DNA from: CAZADA01 sp964636945
GTDB lineage: Bacteria > Pseudomonadota > Alphaproteobacteria > Caulobacterales > Maricaulaceae
NCBI GenBank assembly: GCA_964636945.1
Contig: CAZWVH010000057.1
Coordinates: forward strand, 1 to 18,945
Reading direction: 5' to 3'
Length of the DNA: 18,945 nucleotides
This document shows, piece after piece, positions 7,877 through 14,049 of this stretch (position 1 is its first letter; every line of letters starts with the position of its first letter). The notes beneath the pieces were generated by a model. It worked only from the letters and a program-made list of their open reading frames with translations. It was not told the DNA's origin and did no database searches. A program made the translations under genes and the position numbers.

Positions 7877-8743
7877 CTACAAGCCGTCTATTGGCAGTTT
7901 CATGTATCGTTGCCCATTGTCTTCAGGCGGCGGCAATTGCCCTGCACGCATATTCACCTGGAGTGAGGGCAAAATCAGTTTGGGCATGCCTAATGTGGCG
8001 TCGCGCGCCTCGCGCATCGCGACGAATTCGTCTTCGGATACGCCATCATGGACATGGACATTATTGGCGCGCTCCTCGGCGACTGTGGTCTCCCAGGCGT
8101 ATTCGTCCCGCCCGGGCGCCTTATAATCGTGGCACATGAACAGACGGGTTTGCGGCGGCAGGGTAAAGACCTTTTTAATGGATCGAAACAGCGTGCGCGC
8201 ATCCCCGCCGGGGAAATCTGCGCGCGCGGTGCCAAAGTCGGGCATGAACAGGGTGTCGCCCACAAAGGCCGCATCGCCCACCACATAGGTCATGCATGCT
8301 GGAGTATGGCCGGGGGTGTGCAGCGCTCGGGCTTTAAGCGCACCAATCTGGAAGGTGTCGTCGTCTTGAAACAGTTGATCAAATTGGCTGCCGTCGCGCT
8401 GAAACTCAGTACCTTCGTTAAAAATTTTGCCGAAAGTGTCCTGGACTGTGGTGATTTCCGCGCCGATGCCGATCTTTCCGCCCAATTGCTCCTTTAAATA
8501 GGGAGCGGCTGACAGATGGTCGGCATGGACGTGAGTTTCGAGGATCCAGTCCACCGTCAGCCCGTGTTCGCGCACAAAGGCGATAAGCTTATCAGCAGAG
8601 GCTTTGCTCGTACGACCGGACGCGTGATCAAAATCAAGGACGCTATCGATCAGTGCACACTGGTTCGTTGTGGGATCAGTGACCACGTAACTCACCGTGT
8701 TGGTGGGCTCGTCAAAGAACGCCTCAACATTGGGCTTATGCAT
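7877..8743 (-). CDS. MBL-fold persulfide dioxygenase (ETHE1/Blh type)
   Basis: This is a 288-residue metallo-beta-lactamase fold protein. The metal motif is THVHADH at residues 70-76, followed by HTPGHTPACMTYV and VGDTLFMPDFGTARADFPGG. The distal ligand region is LFMCHDYKAPGRDEYAWETT, which is the arrangement of Blh/PDO enzymes that use mononuclear iron to oxidise glutathione persulfide to sulfite. No rhodanese domain is fused. I prefer ATG 8743 (MHKPNVEAFF) because GGAG lies 8 bases upstream; the longer frame from ATG 8767 would add eight residues and overlap the regulator gene by 8 bases, but it has no good ribosome site. The gene sits third in the prx-arsR-pdo-sulP row, matching known SqrR/BigR-controlled sulfide-detoxification operons. 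Confidence 0.93.
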   Translation of the reverse strand: MHKPNVEAFFDEPTNTVSYVVTDPTTNQCALIDSVLDFDHASGRTSKASADKLIAFVREHGLTVDWILETHVHADHLSAAPYLKEQLGGKIGIGAEITTVQDTFGKIFNEGTEFQRDGSQFDQLFQDDDTFQIGALKARALHTPGHTPACMTYVVGDAAFVGDTLFMPDFGTARADFPGGDARTLFRSIKKVFTLPPQTRLFMCHDYKAPGRDEYAWETTVAEERANNVHVHDGVSEDEFVAMREARDATLGMPKLILPSLQVNMRAGQLPPPEDNGQRYMKLPIDGL

Positions 8744-8759
8744 CGGTTTCTCCGTGTGT

Positions 8760-9167
8760 TCAGTCATGTGACGTGCGAGCGAAAACCCCGCAACCCCCCG
8801 GTTTGCGGGGGCGGCTTAGCTCTGATCCCGCCAAGCGCCGCGCCCCGATCGCAGCTGAAGCAATATCTCCACCCGTCATCACGGTGCATAAGGCGTCAAT
8901 CAAGGCGTGCGCTTGCTCATTATGAAGTCGGTAGAATATCGTTTGGCTTTGGCGTCGCGTTGTCACGAGATTGTCTTCGCGCAATTTCGCCAGCTCTCGC
9001 GAGAGCCTTGGTTGGCGAATGTCGAGTGTCTTTTCGATTTCGCCCACAGACATTTCCCGATTGCGCAGCTGGCAGCAAATCAGCAACCGGGCGGGGTGGG
9101 CGAGAGCCTTTAACAGGGACACCGCTTCATCAGCCAACGGGGCGAGGATATTGGGTTGGAGGCTCAT
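8760..9167 (-). CDS. ArsR-family winged-helix repressor, SqrR/BigR-type persulfide sensor
   Basis: This 135-residue protein has a winged helix: LLKALAHPARLLICCQL, then MSVGEIEKTLDIRQPRLSRE as the recognition helix-turn-helix and TTRRQSQTIFYRL as the wing. Cysteines occur at 31/32 in alpha-2 and at 94 in the C-terminal helix (ALIDALCTV). This spacing matches the two-cysteine pair that forms a tetrasulfide bridge in SqrR and BigR, so sulfide/persulfide sensing is inferred. Residues after about 100 form a basic, Gly/Arg-rich tail ending GGCGVFARTSHD, encoded across a strong hairpin. The ATG at 9167 overlaps the peroxiredoxin stop as ATGA, so translation is probably coupled. Likely targets are its own operon and the divergent YeeE/YedE genes, through the repeat at 9845-9864. 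Confidence 0.9.
   Translation of the reverse strand: MSLQPNILAPLADEAVSLLKALAHPARLLICCQLRNREMSVGEIEKTLDIRQPRLSRELAKLREDNLVTTRRQSQTIFYRLHNEQAHALIDALCTVMTGGDIASAAIGARRLAGSELSRPRKPGGCGVFARTSHD
8782..8810 (-). terminator. GC-rich hairpin with U4 tract at the 3' end of the ArsR gene
   Basis: Read on the minus strand, CCCCGCAA (8810-8803) pairs perfectly with TTGCGGGG (8793-8786) around a nine-base loop and is followed directly by TTTT (8785-8782). This has the form of an intrinsic terminator or attenuator. It lies inside the last codons of the regulator gene and 39 bases before the preferred start of the persulfide dioxygenase gene. It would let part of the transcription stop after prx-arsR. The U tract is short, so efficiency may be partial. 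Confidence 0.5.
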
Positions 9168-9826
9168 GATCCAGCCTCTGCGTTAGTATAGTACCACGCT
9201 CCGCCTTCGTGATCTCCACGTTCATCGGCTGTGGTTCGATCATCTGGCGGGGGGAGCACCATCTGCTGTCCCGGCCGCCAACCTTCAGGGGCCGCCAGAC
9301 CGCTGCGATCGGAGTCTTGAAGTGCGCGAAGGACACGCAGGACCTCATCCACCGACCGTCCCACATTCATGGGATAGTGAATGCTCGCGCGTAGGATTCC
9401 GTTAGGATCAATGATAAACAGCGAACGCACCGTGGCTGTGTCGGTCGAGCCATCATGGATCATGCCATAGATCCGCGACACAGACATGGAAATGTCTTCG
9501 ATGACCGGGAAACTAACCCTCACCCCAAATCTCGCCTCGATGTCTTTCACCCAAGCGATGTGCGCATAAAGGCTGTCCACCGAAAGTCCCAAGAGCTGGG
9601 CGCCGGCCGCGTCAAACGCGTTTAAGTTTGCTTGAAAGCTCAGGAATTCTGACGTGCACACCGGCGTAAAGTCTGCCGGGTGGGAGAAAAACACCAACCA
9701 CTGTCCACGAAAGTCTGACAGGCGAACACGTCCCGTTGTTGCACGCGCCTCAAACTCCGGCGCAGGCTCATCAATGCGCACGACAGCTTGTGTATCGTTG
9801 GTGGCCGAAGAGTTGGCGTCCATCAT
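9164..9826 (-). CDS. 1-Cys peroxiredoxin (Prx6/AhpC-TSA family)
   Basis: This 220-residue thioredoxin-fold peroxidase has the active-site segment SHPADFTPVCTSEF with peroxidatic C57. No other cysteine is present, so it is a 1-Cys enzyme. The C-terminal region has the Prx6-type YPMNVGRSVDEVLRVLRALQ, followed by APEGWRPGQQMVLPPP. It reduces H2O2, organic hydroperoxides or, as shown for some relatives, hydropersulfides, with the reductant supplied by thiols. The start is ATG 9826 with AAAGGA just upstream; a second in-frame ATG follows immediately. It is the first gene of the minus-strand sulfur operon and its stop overlaps the ArsR start as ATGA, so both should be made together. The setting suggests protection against reactive sulfur and oxygen during sulfide exposure. 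Confidence 0.92.
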   Translation of the reverse strand: MMDANSSATNDTQAVVRIDEPAPEFEARATTGRVRLSDFRGQWLVFFSHPADFTPVCTSEFLSFQANLNAFDAAGAQLLGLSVDSLYAHIAWVKDIEARFGVRVSFPVIEDISMSVSRIYGMIHDGSTDTATVRSLFIIDPNGILRASIHYPMNVGRSVDEVLRVLRALQDSDRSGLAAPEGWRPGQQMVLPPPDDRTTADERGDHEGGAWYYTNAEAGS

Positions 9827-9837
9827 TCATTCCTTTG

Positions 9838-9875
9838 TTGCATATTACGTAAAAGATAATTTACAATTCTGTCAA
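9838..9875. promoter_or_regulatory. Divergent promoter region of the sulfur genes (predicted)
   Basis: On the minus strand TTGACA (9875-9870) is followed after 17 bases by TTACGT (9852-9847), a strong -35 with a weak -10, placed to drive the peroxiredoxin operon. On the plus strand TTGCAT (9838-9843) and TACAAT (9862-9867) with an 18-base spacer could drive the YeeE/YedE pair. The two overlap within 38 bases, so one bound protein could control both directions. This is consensus reading by eye only. Confidence 0.4.
9845..9864. promoter_or_regulatory. Candidate ArsR/SqrR-type operator
   Basis: The 82-base gap between the divergent starts contains the perfect palindrome TTACGTAA (9845-9852) and, overlapping it, GTAAA (9849-9853), six bases, then TTTAC (9860-9864). 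The AT-rich dyad matches the general style of ArsR-family sites. It covers the presumed -10 of the peroxiredoxin promoter and lies in the spacer of the opposite promoter. Binding by the neighbouring regulator is inferred from position. Confidence 0.5.
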
Positions 9876-9908
9876 CTAACGTCTGATTCAGAGTCATCGG
9901 AGAATGTG

Positions 9909-10331
9909 ATGGAAAACTTTACCCCGGCTTCTGCGCTGATCGGAGGCGCACTGATCGGCGCATCCGCCGTTTTGCTGATGGCCACACATGGCCGCATCGC
10001 TGGAATAAGCGGGCTTATGTCTGGTTCACTGTTCGCCGAGCGCGGCGATCGGGGATGGCGGATCGCGTTTCTCGCGGGCCTGATCGCAGCGCCTTTGCTC
10101 TACGCTCTGGTTGTTGCTCCGCCCGAATTTGTCATGGAGGCGGGCTTGCCACTGACCCTGGCTGCCGGCGCGCTGGTGGGGTTTGGCACGAGGTTGGGCG
10201 CGGGATGCACAAGCGGCCATGGCATATGCGGCCTGGCGCGGCTGTCGGCTCGATCCATGGCCGCTGTCGGCGTGTTCATGTTGGCGGGCATGGTGGTGGC
10301 CACGCTAATTCGCCCGGTGTTGGGAGGTTAG
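9909..10331 (+). CDS. YeeE/YedE-family membrane protein, N-terminal-half type
   Basis: This 140-residue protein has about four hydrophobic segments and the family signature GAGCTSGHGICGLARLS at residues 97-113, with C100 and C107 in the pore-lining motif. Full-length YeeE of E. coli relatives (about 350 residues) takes up thiosulfate through conserved cysteines; here the fold is split over two genes of about 140-150 residues, as in PmpA/PmpB-like pairs linked to sulfide-responsive regulators. I set the start at ATG 9909, with CGGAGA at 9898-9903; the longer open frame back to 9654 runs antisense through the peroxiredoxin gene. It reads divergently from the persulfide operon and shares its control region. 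Transport of thiosulfate, sulfide or another reduced sulfur species is inferred. Confidence 0.9.
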   Translation: MENFTPASALIGGALIGASAVLLMATHGRIAGISGLMSGSLFAERGDRGWRIAFLAGLIAAPLLYALVVAPPEFVMEAGLPLTLAAGALVGFGTRLGAGCTSGHGICGLARLSARSMAAVGVFMLAGMVVATLIRPVLGG

Positions 10332-10332
10332 G

Positions 10333-10791
10333 ATGAATAAAGCTCTGTTTGGCCTCGTCGCCGGCTTCGTGTTCGGGCTCGGCCTCACCATTTCTCAAAT
10401 GATCAATCCGGAGAAGGTGTTGGGCTTCTTGACGCTTGATCAAAATTGGGATCCATCGCTCGCGCTTGTCATGCTTGGCGCGCTGGTTGTCACCGGCATT
10501 GGCTACCGCTTGGTTTGGCGGCGGAAAACGTCATGGCTGGGCGACGGTTTCCAGATTCCCACCGCTCGACATATCGACGCCAAACTCGTGGGCGGTGCGG
10601 TGCTGTTTGGCTTGGGCTGGGGCTTAGTTGGACTTTGCCCAGGTCCCGCCATCGCCGCGCTCAGCGTAGGCGGACTACAGGTGGTTTGGTTTGTCCTGGC
10701 CATGGTCGGCGGAGCTGCGGCTTACGAAGCGCTTGACCGCATCGCGGCGCACCGTGCGTCTAGCGGCGCGCATCAACTGAGCGACGGCTAG
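10333..10791 (+). CDS. YeeE/YedE-family membrane protein, C-terminal-half type (DUF6691-like)
   Basis: This 152-residue membrane protein begins MNKALFGLVAGFVFGLGLTI and has SQMINPEKVLGFL, a DPSLALVMLGALV helix and the conserved GLGWGLVGLCPGPAIAAL with the single cysteine C102. The arrangement is that of the second member of split YeeE/YedE pairs. It starts one base after the stop of the first half, with GGGAGG 8 bases upstream of ATG 10333, so the two are translated together and probably form one channel. The short hydrophilic tail (HRASSGAHQLSDG) is cytoplasmic or periplasmic. Its role is inferred as reduced-sulfur uptake or export along with its partner. No convincing terminator separates it from the hen1 gene 74 bases downstream. 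Confidence 0.9.
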   Translation: MNKALFGLVAGFVFGLGLTISQMINPEKVLGFLTLDQNWDPSLALVMLGALVVTGIGYRLVWRRKTSWLGDGFQIPTARHIDAKLVGGAVLFGLGWGLVGLCPGPAIAALSVGGLQVVWFVLAMVGGAAAYEALDRIAAHRASSGAHQLSDG

Positions 10792-10865
10792 GCGCGCTTG
10801 GCTCGGCCGAATGGAGTTAAACCTGGGCAGTGGACTTGCGTCAGATGCAAGGCCACAAACTCCCC

Positions 10866-12275
10866 ATGTTGCTGAACCTCACCACCACACTGGCCCCCGC
10901 CACCGACTTAGGGTTTTTGCTCCACAAGCATCCTGATCGCGTGCATGAGACCGAGCTGAGCTTCGGCAAGGCGGTGGTGTTCTATCCCGAAGCGGAGGAA
11001 ACGCGCTGTACCGCCAGCCTGATGTTGGACATTGATCCCATCGCACTGGTGCGCGGCAAGCGAGACCGGGCGCGATCCAATCTGCTCGACCATTATGTTA
11101 ACGACCGGCCGTATGCCGCATCGTCCTTCCTCAGCGTCGCCATGGCGCGCACCTATCGCGAGGCGATGGCGGGCAAGAGCAAGGAGCGACCAGAGTTGGC
11201 GGCGTCAGCTCTGCCGCTGGAAGCCACGCTCACGCCGCTGCCCGTGCGGGCGCGCGAGACGGACGTGCTCACCGAGCTGTTTGGCCCGTTGGGCTATGAG
11301 GTCACGGCCGAGACTCAGCCGCTGGATCCCGTTTATCCCGACTGGGGACAGAGTCCATATCAGACTGTCCATCTCAAGGGGGAACTGCGCCTGTCTGACC
11401 TGCTCACCCATCTTTATGTGCTGATCCCGGTGTTGGACAATCGCAAGCACTATTGGGTGTCGGAGGACGAGATCGACAAGCTGGTGAGCAGGGGGGCTGG
11501 CTGGTTGGAAACCCACCCCGCGCGGGACTTCATCGCCCGGCGCTATTTGCGGCGCCATTGGATGGCGCGCGAAGCGTTGGCGCTGCTCGATGAACGCGTG
11601 GTCACAGAGGAGGATGAGGAAAAGGACGAAGCGCCGGACGCGCTGGAGGAAAAACTCGAAAAGCCGATCCGCCTCAACGACCAGCGCTATGATGCCGTCC
11701 GCGATGCGCTAAAAGCCGAGGGCGCGCGCACCATTTGCGACCTGGGTTGCGGGGAGGGCAAGCTGGTGCTGATCCTGCTGAAGGACCCCGCCTTTGATCG
11801 CGTGGTCGGAGTGGATGTATCGCCTGTGGCGCTGGAGCGGGCCGAGCGCCGCCTCAAACTCGATCGCATGGCGCCGACCCAGCGCGCAAGGGTCGATTTG
11901 CTGCACGGATCGCTGGTCTATGATGATGAGCGACTGAAGGGTTTTGACGCCATCATTTTGGTTGAGGTGGTCGAGCATGTGGACGCCGAGCGCCTGAGCA
12001 CATTGGAGCGCGTGGTGTTCGCCAACGCCCATCCGCGCCTGGTGATCGTCACAACGCCCAACCGCGAATACAATGCGCTGTTTGAGGGCATGGCCGAAGG
12101 CGCGCTGCGCCATCCTGATCACAGATTTGAGTGGACGCGCGCTGAGTTCACCGCCTGGGCCGAGGGCGTGGCTGCGCGCAATGCTTATGCTGTTCGGTTT
12201 GCCGGCATCGGCGAGGAGCGCGACGCCTTGGGCCATCCCACGCAGATGGCGGTGTTTGGATTGGATGGGTCTTAA
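10866..12275 (+). CDS. hen1: Hen1: 3'-terminal RNA ribose 2'-O-methyltransferase
   Basis: This 469-residue bacterial Hen1 opens MLLNLTTTLAPATDLGFLLH, typical for the family. The N-terminal half (to ~235, with ELFGPLGYEV and LYVLIPVLDNRKHYWV) is the part known to bind and activate the Pnkp ligase. An acidic linker (EEDEEKDEAPD) leads to the SAM-dependent methyltransferase with CDLGCGEGKLV as motif I, VGVDVSPVALERA as motif II and the metal-binding E367-V-V-E370-H371 plus a His in HPDHRFEW (probably H419). It 2'-O-methylates the cut RNA 3' end before sealing, which stops the same nuclease cutting again. I chose ATG 10866 over GTG 10830 because family homology begins there, though its ribosome site is weak. 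Its TAA overlaps the next ATG by one base (TAATG). Confidence 0.96.
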   Translation: MLLNLTTTLAPATDLGFLLHKHPDRVHETELSFGKAVVFYPEAEETRCTASLMLDIDPIALVRGKRDRARSNLLDHYVNDRPYAASSFLSVAMARTYREAMAGKSKERPELAASALPLEATLTPLPVRARETDVLTELFGPLGYEVTAETQPLDPVYPDWGQSPYQTVHLKGELRLSDLLTHLYVLIPVLDNRKHYWVSEDEIDKLVSRGAGWLETHPARDFIARRYLRRHWMAREALALLDERVVTEEDEEKDEAPDALEEKLEKPIRLNDQRYDAVRDALKAEGARTICDLGCGEGKLVLILLKDPAFDRVVGVDVSPVALERAERRLKLDRMAPTQRARVDLLHGSLVYDDERLKGFDAIILVEVVEHVDAERLSTLERVVFANAHPRLVIVTTPNREYNALFEGMAEGALRHPDHRFEWTRAEFTAWAEGVAARNAYAVRFAGIGEERDALGHPTQMAVFGLDGS

Positions 12276-13223
12276 TGCACGTCCGCCGCCTCGCCATTGA
12301 GAACTATCGCAGTATCCGCAAGCTCAGCTTTCCGTTAAGGCGGTTGAACGTGTTTGTGGGTGAGAATGGGGTGGGAAAGACCAATCTCTATCGCGCGCTC
12401 GGCCTGTTGCGCGCNNNNNNNNNNNNNNNNNNNNNNNNNNNNNNNNNNNNNNNNNNNNNNNNNNNNNNNNNNNNNNNNNNNNNNNNNNNNNNNNNNNNNN
12501 NNNNNNNNNNNNNNGGTCTGCACGGCCAAGACCGAGGCGGGTGAGAGCGTCGATATTGATCTCGATCTGTTGCCCGGCGAGACCGCATTGGCGCTGATCA
12601 AGGACCCAGGCCGTTTCCCTGATCTCGCCCATGTTCGCAACGCCATGGAAGGGTGGCGATTTTATCATGACTTTCGCACCGATGCGGATTCTCCGCTGCG
12701 CCAGCCAAGCCTGGCGGTGACCACGCCGACCCTGGCGGCCAATGGCTCCGATTTAGCGTCAGTCCTTGGGACATGCGCGCATTCGGCGGATCGCTTTGAA
12801 GAAGTACAGTCGGCTTTCGGTAATGCTTTCCCCGCCGCTGAACTGTGCCTTCTGTCGGCGGAACGCACCTGCAGTTTCGGCGTCCGGTACGCCGAATTTC
12901 CCCAGCGTGTGTTCGAGGCCAATGAGTTGTCAGACGGCACGCTACGGTTCATCGCGCTGATCGGCGCTTTGCTTTCACGCCGCCCGCCCGCGGTGGTGGC
13001 GCTGAACGAGCCGGAGACCAGCCTTCATCCCGATCTCTTGCCCGCGCTGGCGCATTTGATCGTCAAAGCGGCCGACCGAAGTCAGATTTGGGTTGTGACG
13101 CATTCGCACGTCTTGGCCGCCTGCATTGAGGAGTTGGCGGGCGCGCCGCCCCGACGGATCGTCAAGGTGGAAGGACGCACCGAGATCGAAGGCTTGCGCA
13201 TTGATGGCGAGTTCGACGATTGA
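12275..13223 (+). CDS. AAA/ABC-type (RecF-like, AAA_21) ATPase, interrupted by assembly gap
   Basis: The N-terminus, MHVRRLAIENYRSIRKLSFP, and Walker A GENGVGKT (residues 29-36) are of the RecF/SMC/OLD type. After the run of 100 N the sequence resumes in another frame and carries the ABC-like signature ELSDGTLRFIALIGALL, Walker B VVALNEPETSLHPDLLPALA and the switch His in VVTHSHVLAA. The frame change merely shows that the gap size is a placeholder, so the true length is unknown. No nuclease (TOPRIM) domain follows: the protein ends ...IDGEFDD. It overlaps the hen1 stop (TAATG) and is 7 bases from the nucleotidyltransferase start, so it belongs to the RNA-repair operon. It could sense broken RNA or remodel the ribosome/tRNA complex; this is inference. 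Confidence 0.85.
12415..12514. other. Assembly gap (100 N)
   Basis: Exactly 100 undetermined bases lie within the ATPase gene. This number is the usual placeholder for a gap of unknown size between contigs. The coding frame before it (from 12275) and after it differ by one, as expected from an arbitrary gap length. Confidence 0.99.
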
Positions 13224-13230
13224 ACATGCC

Positions 13231-14049
13231 ATGGCCACACTGCATCCCTTCGACCCGTCCATCGCCCCTGACATGCGCGCCACCATCCTTGATCAGCTCA
13301 CCGAGCTGGAAGACCGCGAGCAGGTGCGCATTCTGTTCGCCATTGAGAGCGGCAGCAGGGCGTGGGGCTTTCCCTCGCCGGACAGTGATTACGACGCGCG
13401 TTTCGTCTATGTGCGACCGCTTGACTGGTATCTGACGATCACGCCGGGGCGCGATGTGATCGAACTGCCCATTGAAGACGAGCTGGATATCAATGGCTGG
13501 GACCTGAAAAAGGCGCTGGGCCTGTTGCTCAAACCCAATCCGGTATTGCTGGAGTGGCTGTCGAGCCCGATCCGCTACATCTGGCGCGACGAGGCGTGCC
13601 AAAAACTGATCGATCTTGCGCGCAAAGTGGGCGCTGGCGTTGGCTGCGTCTATCATTACTATAATCTTGGGGAGAACTTGTACCGCCGCCACGTCAAGGG
13701 AGAAGACGAGGTCAAGATTAAGCGCTATTTTTATATTGTACGCCCAGCCATGGCGCTGCGCTGGTTGCGGATGCATCCTGGGAAAATCCCGCCCATGAAC
13801 TTTCAAGAGTTGGCCGCAGGCGTGGATTTGCCGGACGCTTTGGTTGCGGAACTCGATGAACTATTGAAGCGCAAACGCGTCACGCGCGAGTTGGGCTACG
13901 CCGCGCGCATTCCGAGTATTGATCGCTTCATTGAAGACGAGTTCTCGCTAGCTAAAAAATTCACGGAGACAGAGCGCAAGCCGCGTCACGACCTGATGGG
14001 CGAGGCGAATGCGCTGTTTCGCGAGTTGGTGAAGGGGGATGAGGCATGA
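13231..14049 (+). CDS. rlaP: RlaP-like nucleotidyltransferase (Pol-beta fold, RNA repair)
   Basis: This 272-residue protein has the polymerase-beta/MNT catalytic signature: ESGSRAWGFPSPDSDYDARF at residues 39-58, giving GS at 41-42 and acidic D53 and D55. It is followed by VYVRPLDWYLTI and INGWDLKKALGLLLKPNPVL, typical of the YcgL/COG3541 group, later called RlaP for RNA-repair-associated polymerase-beta proteins. It is predicted to add nucleotides to RNA ends, perhaps rebuilding a 3' end before ligation; the nucleotide is unknown. The start is taken at ATG 13231 (MATLHPFDPS); the frame also opens at 13204 and 13126, but those lie inside the ATPase gene. Its stop overlaps the pnkp start as ATGA, which makes it a tight member of the Hen1-Pnkp operon. 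Confidence 0.88.
   Translation: MATLHPFDPSIAPDMRATILDQLTELEDREQVRILFAIESGSRAWGFPSPDSDYDARFVYVRPLDWYLTITPGRDVIELPIEDELDINGWDLKKALGLLLKPNPVLLEWLSSPIRYIWRDEACQKLIDLARKVGAGVGCVYHYYNLGENLYRRHVKGEDEVKIKRYFYIVRPAMALRWLRMHPGKIPPMNFQELAAGVDLPDALVAELDELLKRKRVTRELGYAARIPSIDRFIEDEFSLAKKFTETERKPRHDLMGEANALFRELVKGDEA

Noticed and set aside
9654..9908. N-terminal extension of the YeeE/YedE frame by 85 residues
   Set aside because: It runs antisense through the peroxiredoxin gene; family homology and a good ribosome site begin at 9909.
10830..10865. Upstream GTG start for hen1
   Set aside because: The family's N-terminus (MLLxLTTT) starts at ATG 10866; the added 12 residues have no family match. The weak ribosome site leaves some doubt.
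13126..13230. Longer N-terminus of the RlaP-like protein
   Set aside because: It lies wholly within the coding region of the ATPase; the family start fits 13231 better.
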